A program made the position numbers and the translations under genes. DNA of 16,385 nucleotides from assembly GCA_002469545.1 (NCBI GenBank), contig DKMK01000133.1, forward strand, positions 1 through 16,385. Direction: 5' to 3'. Below are positions 6,921 through 14,923 of this stretch, piece after piece. The stretch is from Rhodobacterales bacterium UBA7416 (lineage in GTDB: Bacteria > Pseudomonadota > Alphaproteobacteria > Rhodobacterales > Rhodobacteraceae). The first letter of the stretch is position 1. Each line of letters begins with the position of its first letter. The notes under the pieces are model-generated. The model searched no databases, had not been told where the DNA came from, and was given only the letters and a program-made list of their open reading frames with translations.

Positions 6921-8231
6921 CGCCCGTACTTTCAACATTGTAATGCGATTTTGATCGCGACCAGCGATTTCAAAACGAAACCCATGGAAGCTGAAAACCT
7001 GACCTTGCGTTGGAATCATCTGTGCTTCGTGGATAACCAAGCCCGCGATGGTATTCGCCTCTTCATCAGGCAAGTTCCAATCATGGATACGGTTTACATC
7101 ACGAATAGTCGCAGCGCCGTCAATTTCGAAATTCCCGCTGGCATCTTTACCGTCCAAGATATCCGCGTCTTCGTCATGTTCATCCGTGATTTCACCAACA
7201 ATTTCTTCCAAAATATCTTCCAAGGTAATCAAACCCTGCAAATCGCCGTATTCATCCACAACCAACGCGAAATGTGCCTTGCGGCGCAAGAATTCACGCA
7301 TCTGATCGTCCAACGGTGTGGTTTCTGGAACAAAATACGGTTCGCGTGCGATGCTAATAATATCAAGGTTATCAATGGCCTGTGGTCCGCCATTTTCACC
7401 ACGCACCAGACGGTCAACGTCGCGCAACAAATCCTTGGCATGAACCACACCGATGATATTTTCTGGTTCGTCCTTAAAGATAGGCAACCGCGTATAACGT
7501 GATGCCAGACATTGGCTGACGATATTTTGGGCGGTATCACCCGCGTCAATCATTTCAATGTTCGAGCGGTGCAACATGATTTCATCGACTTCACGGTCTT
7601 TCAAGTCCAATGCGCCCAACAGACGATCGCGATCATCCTTTTGAAAATTACCTTCAAAGTGGCCAAGTGCGATTGCACCCGCAATTTCTTCTTGAGCCGC
7701 ATCAGCTTCGTCTAGGCCGGACATATCCGCACCAAGCATGCGCAACATACCACGCACGAACCAACGCACGGTCGCAACGATTGGCGACAGGATAAAAACA
7801 ATCACACGGATAGGGGTAGAGACAAAACTGGCGGCACCCTCGGAATTTGTAATTGCATAGGTTTTTGGCAAAACCTCGGCAAAAACCAGAACCAACAAGG
7901 TCATAACCAACGTTGCCACTGCAACGCCATTGTCACCAAATAATCGGGTAAAAAGGCTGGTTGCCAATGCTGCCGCCAAAATATTCACAAGGTTATTGCC
8001 CAAAAGCACCGCACCAATAAGACGCTCGGTGTCTTCGGTCAAATCTAGTGCACGTTTTGCACCGTGTGATCCTTTGTCAGCCATAGAGTGTAATTTACCA
8101 CGGCTGGCCGCCGTAAGCGCCGTTTCCGAGCCGGAGAAGAAGGCCGACATTGCCAGTAAAACAATGATTGCCACGATGGTTGCCCATGATGTGGCATCCA
8201 AATTCACAATTGCGGCATAGATGGTTTCCAT
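6915..8231 (-). CDS. HlyC/CorC (CNNM) family membrane protein with CBS pair
   Basis: This 438-residue inner-membrane protein is related to E. coli YfjD/CorB and to CNNM/MpfA proteins, which are implicated in Mg2+ efflux or resistance. The N-terminal DUF21 domain (about 12-195) has hydrophobic segments near 15-35, 72-97, 103-122 and 137-160, with the family motifs FFSGSETAL and VFAEVLPKTYA. A CBS-domain pair follows at about 212-340 (SRYTRLPIF, ALVVDEYGDLQGLITLEDILEEIVG), which in relatives binds nucleotide-Mg2+. A CorC_HlyC domain fills about 360-436. Length and order are typical. The name haemolysin C is historical and does not imply a toxin. ATG 8231 is preceded by AAAGG eleven bases upstream. 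The gene diverges from the phosphoesterase-like gene across 72 bases, and its 3' end overlaps the small gene at 6702-6920. Confidence 0.93.
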   Translation of the reverse strand: METIYAAIVNLDATSWATIVAIIVLLAMSAFFSGSETALTAASRGKLHSMADKGSHGAKRALDLTEDTERLIGAVLLGNNLVNILAAALATSLFTRLFGDNGVAVATLVMTLLVLVFAEVLPKTYAITNSEGAASFVSTPIRVIVFILSPIVATVRWFVRGMLRMLGADMSGLDEADAAQEEIAGAIALGHFEGNFQKDDRDRLLGALDLKDREVDEIMLHRSNIEMIDAGDTAQNIVSQCLASRYTRLPIFKDEPENIIGVVHAKDLLRDVDRLVRGENGGPQAIDNLDIISIAREPYFVPETTPLDDQMREFLRRKAHFALVVDEYGDLQGLITLEDILEEIVGEITDEHDEDADILDGKDASGNFEIDGAATIRDVNRIHDWNLPDEEANTIAGLVIHEAQMIPTQGQVFSFHGFRFEIAGRDQNRITMLKVRAL

Positions 8232-8303
8232 TTGCGTATAAACCTTTCACAATGGATTGGGTTAGATGTCTATATAGTTGGCTGTGTGCACAAGGGGAAT
8301 AGT

Positions 8304-9119
8304 GTGAAGAAAATTGATTTAGGCGTGTTGTCAGGTGACATCTTGGTATTTGGCGGGGTCTATTCGAACCTACATGCTTTAGAAGCATTGATTGATCGCG
8401 CCCAACAGTTGGGGATTGCACCCAGCAATATGATCTGCACCGGTGATGTCGTGGCCTATTGTGCTTATGCCGAAGATAGCGTCGAACGCATTCGCGCATT
8501 GGGGTGTCCGGTTTTATCTGGGAATTGCGAACAACAGTTGGCGGCGAATGCGGATGATTGCGGATGTGGATTTGACGCCGGTTCAACGTGTTCACTGTTG
8601 TCGCGTACATGGTACGCCCACGCAAACTCTCAGGTTACAAACGGATCACGTGACTGGATGCGCGACTTGCCAGATCGCATTACGTTTACGCATAACGGTT
8701 TGCGCTACGGCGTTGTTCACGGCGGCGCATCTGACGTGTCAAAATTCATCTGGCCTGTAACACACGATGACGTCATCGCATCAGAGATCGCGTTGTTAGA
8801 AGATCAAGTCGGGTCGGTCGATTGTGTTTTGACGGGTCATTCTGGCATTACGATGACCCGTACGGTTGGTGACAAATTGTGGGTTAATGCGGGTGCAATT
8901 GGAATGCCTGCACATGACGGTGATTTGGATACACACTTCGTAATAATTTCGAAAAATGGTATAAAAAACAATCAACTATACTACAATGTTGAGGCCGCTT
9001 TTCAAGCAATGCAAGCAAACTCTTTGACCCAAGGGTATCATGCAACCTTAAAAACAGGATATTGGCCCAGCGAAGAAACCTTGCCAATTGAAATGCGTAC
9101 TCAATCTGCCAACGGGTGA
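8304..9119 (+). CDS. Metallophosphoesterase-fold protein with degenerate metal sites
   Basis: The 271-residue protein follows the calcineurin-like phosphoesterase plan but departs at key ligands. The first motif, normally D-x-H-G-N, reads GGVYSN (Gly18 and Tyr20 replace Asp and His). Motif 2 keeps CTGDVVAY (Asp48). Motif 3 is SGNCE (Asn74, with Cys75 where many members have His). A VVHGG motif (His139) is present. The last motif, normally GHTH, is GHSG (His179 kept, Gly181 for His). A Cys-rich insert, DDCGCGFDAGSTC, follows motif 3. I recognise similar GG-x-Y-SNL wording in Rhodobacterales, so the change may define a subfamily rather than a decayed gene. GTG 8304 has AAGGGGA six bases upstream; the open frame back to 8232 lacks a good start. 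Substrate unknown. The end overlaps convergent xerD by 19 bases. Confidence 0.8.
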   Translation: MKKIDLGVLSGDILVFGGVYSNLHALEALIDRAQQLGIAPSNMICTGDVVAYCAYAEDSVERIRALGCPVLSGNCEQQLAANADDCGCGFDAGSTCSLLSRTWYAHANSQVTNGSRDWMRDLPDRITFTHNGLRYGVVHGGASDVSKFIWPVTHDDVIASEIALLEDQVGSVDCVLTGHSGITMTRTVGDKLWVNAGAIGMPAHDGDLDTHFVIISKNGIKNNQLYYNVEAAFQAMQANSLTQGYHATLKTGYWPSEETLPIEMRTQSANG

Positions 9120-10027
9120 TGATCGAAAACCAATGATTTTAGTTTTTCATCTAAAACATGGGTGTAAATTTCAGTTGTCGCAACATCCGCGTGGCCAAGT
9201 AACATTTGAATGACACGCAAGTCAGCGCCATTGGCCAAAAGATGCGTCGCAAAAGCATGGCGCAGCGTGTGCGGTGACACATGCGTTGGATCTAACCCCG
9301 CGATCACGCATATCTCTTTGATCAATGTATAAAACCGAACGCGTGTTAAGTGACCCAGTTTACCACGTGATGGGAATAAAAACTTGGACTGCGGAGTGCC
9401 ATTTGCCACCGCATCAGATTGAGATTTGTCCCAATCAACCAAATAGGCAGCAATTGCCATTTTTGCGGGCGCAGACAGCGGCACCAACCGCTCTTTGCCA
9501 CCTTTGCCTTTAATCAATAACATCTCTGGATCGCCACGCACCGCCGCCATTGGCAAAGAGACCAGTTCGGACACGCGCATACCAGTTGCATACAGAATTT
9601 GCATCAAACAGGTTGTACGACGATGATCAATTGGGGATCGGCCCGTGCGAAGTGCGGCCTCTAACAAGCGGTTTACATCGCTTTCGGACAAGTGATTGGG
9701 CAGTTTACGTGTGGTCTTGGGCCCGCGAATTTGCATAGACGGGTCATCCGTTACTAAATCTTCCTCAAATCCAAAACGATAGACCTGTTTTATCGCAGAC
9801 AAACGCCGTGCGCGTGTTGCTTGGGCTAAACCATCGCTTTCAAGGGAAATCAAATAAGTTTCAATGTCAGCACGTGCAACGTGTTGCAGGTTCAATTTTT
9901 TGGATTTCAAAAAGCCGACAAAATGTAAAAGATCACGGCGATAAGCCTGAAGCGTATTTTCCGATGCATTGCGTTCTGCGTGGATGGTTTCCAGAAAACT
10001 CTCGATCCAATTTAAATCACTACTCAT
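9101..10027 (-). CDS. xerD: Site-specific tyrosine recombinase XerD
   Basis: XerD, with XerC, resolves chromosome dimers at dif under FtsK control. The 308-residue protein has an N-terminal SAM-like core-binding domain (about 3-90) and a C-terminal catalytic domain. All active-site residues are visible at the expected spacing: Arg151 (ATGMRVSE), Lys175 (KGKGGKER), His253 and Arg256 (HTLRH), His279 (LGHAD) and nucleophile Tyr288 (EIYTHV). The tail THVLDEKLKSLV-x-HHPLA and the ANGADLRVIQMLLGH stretch match XerD better than XerC. Its ATG overlaps the upstream stop as ATGA (10024-10027), so it is translationally coupled to the secreted-protein gene. No integrase-like neighbours or att repeats are seen, which supports the housekeeping role. 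Confidence 0.93.
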   Translation of the reverse strand: MSSDLNWIESFLETIHAERNASENTLQAYRRDLLHFVGFLKSKKLNLQHVARADIETYLISLESDGLAQATRARRLSAIKQVYRFGFEEDLVTDDPSMQIRGPKTTRKLPNHLSESDVNRLLEAALRTGRSPIDHRRTTCLMQILYATGMRVSELVSLPMAAVRGDPEMLLIKGKGGKERLVPLSAPAKMAIAAYLVDWDKSQSDAVANGTPQSKFLFPSRGKLGHLTRVRFYTLIKEICVIAGLDPTHVSPHTLRHAFATHLLANGADLRVIQMLLGHADVATTEIYTHVLDEKLKSLVFDHHPLAD

Positions 10028-11424
10028 TTTGCGCGATCCAAAATGATGTATTGCAAGGCCAGTCGCTGCGCTTCTGTTTCAAAACCCGCCGCCAGAAATG
10101 TTTCAATAACACGTTGAATGCTGCGTGGATCACTGTCTGTGCCAGCGGCTGTATCCGCCATTGCTTTCAATATTGAACGTGCAGGGCTGACCAATATTGG
10201 AAGCTGACTTGTGAACGCACCGTGGATGGCAGTTTCGATGGGCGTGTTCGTTTCTGCGTCCGTAAAATTCATCGCCAAAATTGCTCTTAGAATATCTTTC
10301 TCAGGAATATATTCAACAAGATCAAACAGTAATGCACCAAAGTTAGGGTGAAGAAGTACCGTGTTTACTTGCGTTTCTGTACAGTCAGCAGACAGATTAT
10401 GGGTGGCAATACTTTGTGCGAACACATCAGAAAATACATGAAGCAAGGACACTTTTTGCATTTCATCCCATGCATGATTTAATGCCTTACAGATAACGGC
10501 TGAATCGCCTTGTGCCATCGCACGTTTCAATTTGGCAACGGCCTTAACACGTTCCCAAACGCCACCCGATGCGGATGCTTTGTTGTCCGAATAAAGCGCA
10601 TCCAAATAACGTGCAGGGATTGCGCCTACGCGCGCTAAATTTTCACCCGCACGTAATTGAGCGAGCCAACCAGCACTTTCGTCCAAATCGATATGAGATT
10701 GTGAAAGCGTTATACCTGACGACGGGCGTGGCATGCCCAACGCCTCACGCAGCGTGAATTCCAATGGATCGGATTGATTTTGAACCTTGGGTGCAGGGCC
10801 TTCGTCCATTAAATCGGGCTCAAGAAAATATGCCAGCAACCGTGCGCGTTCCGGATCAATTGCTCCAAGATTTTCACCTGATACCAGTGTAAGTTCTGCG
10901 CTAAACCAATCCATATTCTGCGCCAAACAGTATATTTTGGTGGGCAAATCCGCGCTAAGCGAAGGGTTAAGTTTAAGCGGCTCACATGCCTCGGTGTTGC
11001 GTGACAGCATAAGTTTTGCATCAAACCAGCGGGCAAAAAGGGCAGGGTGTTGCACACCAGCTTTACCAAGCAACGCATCAGCAGCGTCTAATGCGCCATT
11101 GGCCAGCAACCAATCAACACGGGCAACCAATGCGGCTACGTCGCCATGTTTCCCTGTGGGCGGTGCCAGCTCTGTAACCATCAAGCGATTCATAAACGCC
11201 CGCGCCTCTGGGATCTTATGGTGGTTTTGTATGGAAATCAGGCGTGCAATTTCACTGGCTGGTTCGTCACGCCAAAAATTAACGGGCAAACCCGCATTCT
11301 TTGGCGAAACCAAACCAACGGCGTTGGTGTCGATGCTTGATAATGGCGTAACACTGATATCTTGGGCTGCAAAAGGCGATGCGACCAGCCCAACAATTGC
11401 GGCGAATACCGCGATCTTAACCAT
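10024..11424 (-). CDS. Exported protein of unknown function, largely helical
   Basis: The 466-residue protein has a signal peptide (VKIAVFAAIVGLVASPFAAQ, cleavage near residue 20-21); the rest is soluble and apparently alpha-helical. Ala-rich helix pairs recur (for example ALVARVDWLLANGALDAADALLG and VIETFLAAGFETEAQRLALQ), which suggests TPR/SEL1-like or other helical repeats, but I cannot assign a family. Several cysteines are scattered through the mature part. I chose ATG 11424 because it sits inside the end of the 45-residue gene upstream (8-base overlap) and begins a clean signal peptide; an upstream TTG at 11496 would spoil it. Its stop overlaps the xerD start. The context (membrane microprotein, secreted helical protein, XerD) does not reveal a job. 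Confidence 0.72.
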   Translation of the reverse strand: MVKIAVFAAIVGLVASPFAAQDISVTPLSSIDTNAVGLVSPKNAGLPVNFWRDEPASEIARLISIQNHHKIPEARAFMNRLMVTELAPPTGKHGDVAALVARVDWLLANGALDAADALLGKAGVQHPALFARWFDAKLMLSRNTEACEPLKLNPSLSADLPTKIYCLAQNMDWFSAELTLVSGENLGAIDPERARLLAYFLEPDLMDEGPAPKVQNQSDPLEFTLREALGMPRPSSGITLSQSHIDLDESAGWLAQLRAGENLARVGAIPARYLDALYSDNKASASGGVWERVKAVAKLKRAMAQGDSAVICKALNHAWDEMQKVSLLHVFSDVFAQSIATHNLSADCTETQVNTVLLHPNFGALLFDLVEYIPEKDILRAILAMNFTDAETNTPIETAIHGAFTSQLPILVSPARSILKAMADTAAGTDSDPRSIQRVIETFLAAGFETEAQRLALQYIILDRAK

Positions 11425-11554
11425 TGCTGGGCATCGGTATCGTTTCAACGATTGTTGACTTCGGCGCAGATAGATCACCAAGAAACGAATAACCAACTAA
11501 AAATAGAACAAGCAATACAGCTACATAGAAAAGGTATTTGATCAGTTTGCCCAT
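11417..11554 (-). CDS. 45-residue single-pass membrane protein
   Basis: This short gene encodes MGKLIKYLFY, then a strongly hydrophobic helix (VAVLLVLFLVGYSFL), then a short polar tail with GDLSAPKSTIVE. The topology would be a positively charged N-terminus inside, one membrane span and a periplasmic tail. AAGG seven bases before the ATG is a fair ribosome site. The stop overlaps the next gene's ATG by 8 bases (ATG at 11424, TAA at 11419-11417), which is strong evidence that both are translated and coupled. I recall similar tiny proteins (basic start, one helix, YLGDL-like motif) in related genomes but know no function. Confidence 0.7.
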   Translation of the reverse strand: MGKLIKYLFYVAVLLVLFLVGYSFLGDLSAPKSTIVETIPMPSNG

Positions 11555-11629
11555 TTTACTGCCTTAAATTTTACGTATGTGCTCTTGCCACGCTTTGTAA
11601 CGATGTTATCACAGGTAAAAGTAATTAAA

Positions 11630-11656
11630 ATGGGTTTTGTTATGTTAAGAACCCAT
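11630..11656. promoter_or_regulatory. Inverted repeat in the aroK / microprotein divergent region
   Basis: ATGGGTT (11630-11636) and AACCCAT (11650-11656) form a perfect 7-bp inverted repeat with a 13-base AT-rich centre. It lies 32 bases upstream of the aroK start, within the 134-base region between divergent genes. It could be a regulator site or a leader hairpin. I see no convincing sigma-70 promoter that settles which strand it serves. Confidence 0.3.
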
Positions 11657-11688
11657 ATCGGCAACCTTAAGCCGAAAAGGAGGGGCCG

Positions 11689-12249
11689 GTGACGTATCAC
11701 CTGTCAAAAACACTGGTTTTGGTGGGCCTTATGGGTGCAGGCAAGACTGCCATTGGCACTTTGGTTGCACAACGTTTGGGCGTGGATTTTGTTGATTCCG
11801 ACGAAGAAATCGTTCGTGCGGCAAACATGAGCATTCCAGAAATTTTTGAACGCGACGGTGTTGATTTTTTCCGCCTGAAAGAAACCCAGATCATTGAACG
11901 CTTGCTGGACGCAAAACCGCACGTTCTTTCCACAGGGGGCGGGGCCTTTTTGTCAGCTCATAATCAAGAGTTGATCAAAAATTCAGGCGTCGCCGTTTGG
12001 TTTCATGCGGAATTGGATACCCTTTGGTCACGTGTAAAAGACAAAAACACACGCCCCTTGCTGATGGTTCCAAATCCCAAAGGTAAATTGCGCGAATTAT
12101 ATGATACACGTAATCCTGAATATGCAAAGGCGCAGGTCAAAGTGATGGCCAAGCCAAACCAAACCAAAGAAGCCATGGTTTCGCGTGTAATTGCGGCATT
12201 ACTGGCCGACCCAAATTCGGGTGTAACAAAGGTAGAAGAAGATGCGTGA
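11689..12249 (+). CDS. aroK: Shikimate kinase (AroK)
   Basis: AroK phosphorylates shikimate with ATP to shikimate 3-phosphate, the fifth step of chorismate synthesis, in the cytoplasm. The 186-residue protein has Walker A GLMGAGKT (residues 13-20), the shikimate-binding Asp38 (DSDEE) and Arg62 (FFRLKE), the STGGG motif at 81-85, and the lid RPLL with Arg122. GTG 11689 is preceded five bases upstream by AAGGAGG, the best ribosome site in the window, so the non-ATG start is secure. Its end overlaps aroB by 8 bases (ATGCGTGA), giving coupled translation of two enzymes of one pathway. Confidence 0.96.
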   Translation: MTYHLSKTLVLVGLMGAGKTAIGTLVAQRLGVDFVDSDEEIVRAANMSIPEIFERDGVDFFRLKETQIIERLLDAKPHVLSTGGGAFLSAHNQELIKNSGVAVWFHAELDTLWSRVKDKNTRPLLMVPNPKGKLRELYDTRNPEYAKAQVKVMAKPNQTKEAMVSRVIAALLADPNSGVTKVEEDA

Positions 12250-13354
12250 AACAGTAGATGTCCATTTGGGTGATCGTTCCTATACCATTCATATCGGTAC
12301 TGGCTTGTTGGCCCAAGCAGGGGAAATGATTGCGCCCATGTTGCGCCGTAAACGCGTGGCCGTTGTTACGGATGAAAATGTGGCGGCGTTGCATTTGGAA
12401 ACGTTGCGCGCAGGCATGGAAGCACAAGGGATTGAAATGTCTGCCTTGGTTTTACCCGCCGGTGAAACCACGAAATCTTGGCAATACATCCAGGAAACCG
12501 TTGAATGGCTGTTGGCCGAAAAGGTAGAGCGCGACGATATCGTGATTGCGTTCGGAGGTGGGGTTATTGGTGATTTAGCAGGGTTTGCGGCATCAATTCT
12601 ACGCCGTGGTGTTCGATTTGTGCAAATTCCAACCAGCCTGTTGGCACAAGTTGACAGTAGTGTCGGCGGTAAAACGGGTATAAATTCGCCCCATGGCAAA
12701 AACCTGGTGGGGGCATTTTATCAACCACAAATGGTTTTGGCCGACACAGATATGTTGGATACGCTAACGGCGCGTGATTTCTTGGCAGGTTACGGCGAAG
12801 TCATAAAATATGGCCTGCTTGGTGATGGCGCATTCTTTGAATGGTTAGAAAAAAATGCCGCTGCGATGGCGGCGGGTGATGTTGCTAAACGGATCTATGC
12901 GGTGCGTCATTCGTGCCAAATGAAGGCGGACATCGTTGCGCGCGACGAAAAAGAACGCGGTGATCGCGCGTTGTTAAACCTTGGTCATACGTTTTGCCAC
13001 GCACTAGAAGCGGCCACAGGTTATTCTGATCGCTTATTGCACGGCGAAGGCGTTTCAATTGGTTGTGCATTGGCGTTTGAAACGTCCATGCGCATGGGAT
13101 TGTGCAGCCAAGAGGCCCCAAGTCGCGTACGCGAGCATTTGAAATCCATGGGTATGAAGGTAGATTTGGCCGATATAGCAGGCGATTTACCCGATGCAGA
13201 TGCTTTGGTCGAACTGATGGGCCAAGACAAAAAGGTTGTTGATGGCCAAATCGCGTTCATCATGGCGCGCAGTATTGGCGATGCATTCGTCAGCCGCGAC
13301 GTCGATTTAGATGTGGTGCGCAGTGTTTTGGCAGATGGATTAGCGAAACGTTAG
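12242..13354 (+). CDS. aroB: 3-dehydroquinate synthase (AroB)
   Basis: AroB cyclises DAHP to 3-dehydroquinate, the second step of the shikimate pathway, using NAD+ and a divalent metal. The 370-residue protein has an N-terminal Rossmann-like domain with GGGVIGDLAGF, the substrate-site run IPTSLLAQVDSSVGGKTGIN, and the metal ligands Glu186 (GYGEVIK), His249 (NLGHTFCHALE) and His267 (LLHGEG). Length and motif order are normal. It starts within the end of aroK. An inverted repeat across its stop codon may act as a terminator. Confidence 0.96.
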   Translation: MRETVDVHLGDRSYTIHIGTGLLAQAGEMIAPMLRRKRVAVVTDENVAALHLETLRAGMEAQGIEMSALVLPAGETTKSWQYIQETVEWLLAEKVERDDIVIAFGGGVIGDLAGFAASILRRGVRFVQIPTSLLAQVDSSVGGKTGINSPHGKNLVGAFYQPQMVLADTDMLDTLTARDFLAGYGEVIKYGLLGDGAFFEWLEKNAAAMAAGDVAKRIYAVRHSCQMKADIVARDEKERGDRALLNLGHTFCHALEAATGYSDRLLHGEGVSIGCALAFETSMRMGLCSQEAPSRVREHLKSMGMKVDLADIAGDLPDADALVELMGQDKKVVDGQIAFIMARSIGDAFVSRDVDLDVVRSVLADGLAKR

Positions 13355-13378
13355 CTTTGGTTTAATCAGCTAACTTTC
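13350..13378 (+). terminator. Possible terminator between convergent aroB and thioredoxin-like genes
   Basis: GTTAGCT (13350-13356) and AGCTAAC (13368-13374) form a perfect 7-bp stem with an 11-base loop, followed by TTTCTC. The repeat covers both stop codons, which lie 7 bases apart. The stem is AT-rich and the T run short, so it would be a weak terminator. Confidence 0.4.
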
Positions 13379-13985
13379 TCAGCTCGGACATTAATTCCGT
13401 ACGATTATAACCCCGATACCAATCATCACCGTCACGGCGCTTTTCCAATTGCTTGTTTTCAACGGTGTCGGCCATATCGCGGATAAATTCACCGTTTTTA
13501 TCGACAACAAAAATATAGGGGATCGTTTGTCCGATGTGCTTATCGGCGCCTGTATGTTGTAAAACACTGTATCCATCGAATGAATGCTGTGCCTCAATAT
13601 TTACCACGACAAAGGTTTTGCTAACAAAACCAGCAAGATCAAACGCTTGCGTGCGATCAATATCGCTGGCGTTTTCTGTCATTTTATAACCCGTTTGGCC
13701 TTCGATCGTATAATTGAATGCGCCCGAGTTGCCCTTGATATGCTCTTTGAACAGATGGCACCAAATGCACCATTCAGCGCCATAAACGATCAATAACCGT
13801 TTGTCGTCTGTATTGGCAGCACGCAGCGCGCGATCAAACAAATCCCGCTGAAAACCACATTCGTCATATGAAATTGCACGCCCGCCAAAACAATCCTCGC
13901 TAATCGTTTTGGGAAAAATCGAAACATTGACTTCGGCCTGCGCAGGAAGGGCCGCAAATATTAACAGAGCAATTAAGCGGAGCAA
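13362..13985 (-). CDS. Exported thioredoxin-like protein
   Basis: The 207-residue protein has a signal peptide (LRLIALLIFAALPAQA, cleavage near residue 17) and a thioredoxin fold. The active site is AEWCIWCHLF, with Cys73 and Cys76 (CIWC), after a VYG strand; a probable cis-proline lies in GQTIPYIFVVD. An insert between these elements and an extra pair of cysteines near the mature N-terminus (EDCFGG, DECGF) set it apart from plain thioredoxin. It could reduce or oxidise periplasmic disulfides; direction and partner are unknown. I chose TTG 13985 because AGGTGG lies six bases upstream and it gives a clean signal peptide; another TTG at 14006 lacks a ribosome site. The start overlaps the end of the radical SAM gene by 13 bases, so the two are coupled. 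Confidence 0.75.
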   Translation of the reverse strand: MLRLIALLIFAALPAQAEVNVSIFPKTISEDCFGGRAISYDECGFQRDLFDRALRAANTDDKRLLIVYGAEWCIWCHLFKEHIKGNSGAFNYTIEGQTGYKMTENASDIDRTQAFDLAGFVSKTFVVVNIEAQHSFDGYSVLQHTGADKHIGQTIPYIFVVDKNGEFIRDMADTVENKQLEKRRDGDDWYRGYNRTELMSELRKLAD

Positions 13986-14923
13986 CTCGCACCACCTAAG
14001 ACGCAAAATTTGGCACAGTGTGGATGGTTAAGTTTTACAGCACCTTCGGCTTGTTCCAATGTTGTCCCAAGTTCGAACTCAGCAGAATAGGGCAGCAATG
14101 TACATGCGAGGACAGCTGGCTTATCAGCGCCTTTGCGTTTAACCACCATCCTTGACGATGCGCACATGATATCGCGTGGTGATTTGTTTAAAATCCCCCA
14201 ACAATCTGTTGTGATTTCAGGGACATCAACCGTTTCGTCCATTTCAGGGAAAAGTACAGTTATTCCAGGGTTTTGCGCGTCAATGTCAAAGTTGTATTTG
14301 GCAAATAGCGCGCTGTAACCGGCGCGACTTTCGGTGTCGCTGTCACCCCAAACGGTTCGTCCTGCGACGGCCATTTTAAACCCTTTATCACGCAACCATT
14401 CCATGCCCTTGATCGTTACATCATAACTACCCTTGCCACGTTCAGCATCATGGTTTTCAGCCTTGAAATGATCCAAAGAAATACGCAAAGTCAATTTATC
14501 ACCATAGACCGACAACAGTTCCAACAGACCCGCTTTTACGGATTTGCGCATCATTGGCAGCATGGCATTGGTCAAGATCAAAACCTCATATCCGCGCTCA
14601 AGACAGGCGCGCGCGATCTCAATCATATCTGGGTTCATGAACGGTTCACCGCCCGTAAATGCAATTTCTTGCGTTGCCCAGTTACGTTGTTTTATTTGAT
14701 CAAGGTAATCTTCAACCTCTGCCTTGGTAATATAAACCAGCGCATCATTCGTTGGTGAACTTTCGATATAACAATTCAAACATTCTATATTGCACAATGT
14801 GCCTGTGTTAAACCAAAGCGTTGTCGCCTTCATCAAAGGAACAGATGCGCGTTCTTCGCCCTTGGCTGTAATGTCAGGGTGTTGGAATTTTCCATCCGGA
14901 ATTTGGATTTCAAGGTCTTTCAT
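13973..14923 (-). CDS. Radical SAM protein with C-terminal cysteine-rich region
   Basis: The 316-residue enzyme has the radical SAM cluster motif CNIECLNC (Cys44, Cys48, Cys51), which binds the [4Fe-4S] cluster that cleaves S-adenosylmethionine. The SAM-binding GGEPFMNPD follows. The C-terminal third carries six more cysteines (241, 254, 274, 303, 307, 314), the last three within 14 residues of the end (CAKFCVLGGASC), pointing to one or two auxiliary Fe-S clusters of SPASM/twitch type. Such enzymes often modify peptides or proteins, but no precursor peptide is visible nearby. ATG 14923 gives a start typical of what I recall for this family (MKDLEIQIPDG); upstream in-frame ATG 14941 lacks a ribosome site. 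The substrate is unknown. It is coupled to the exported thioredoxin-like gene and divergent from zwf. Confidence 0.85.
   Translation of the reverse strand: MKDLEIQIPDGKFQHPDITAKGEERASVPLMKATTLWFNTGTLCNIECLNCYIESSPTNDALVYITKAEVEDYLDQIKQRNWATQEIAFTGGEPFMNPDMIEIARACLERGYEVLILTNAMLPMMRKSVKAGLLELLSVYGDKLTLRISLDHFKAENHDAERGKGSYDVTIKGMEWLRDKGFKMAVAGRTVWGDSDTESRAGYSALFAKYNFDIDAQNPGITVLFPEMDETVDVPEITTDCWGILNKSPRDIMCASSRMVVKRKGADKPAVLACTLLPYSAEFELGTTLEQAEGAVKLNHPHCAKFCVLGGASCSA

Noticed and set aside
6951..7502. 183-codon open frame on the plus strand inside the CorC-type gene
   Set aside because: It is the antisense shadow of a well-supported family member; no domain is recognisable in it.
6915..8231. 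Haemolysin as a virulence factor
   Set aside because: The DUF21-CBS-CorC_HlyC architecture marks a CNNM-type ion-transport protein; the haemolysin label is a historical name.
9101..10027. Tyrosine recombinase as an integrase of a mobile element
   Set aside because: Sequence features and active-site spacing match XerD, it is embedded in an operon with stop/start overlap, and there are no att repeats, tRNA target or cargo genes.
10787..11458. 223-codon open frame on the plus strand opposite the exported helical protein
   Set aside because: The sense frame has a signal peptide and is linked by start/stop overlaps at both ends; the opposite frame is Ser/Ala-rich low-information sequence without a ribosome site.
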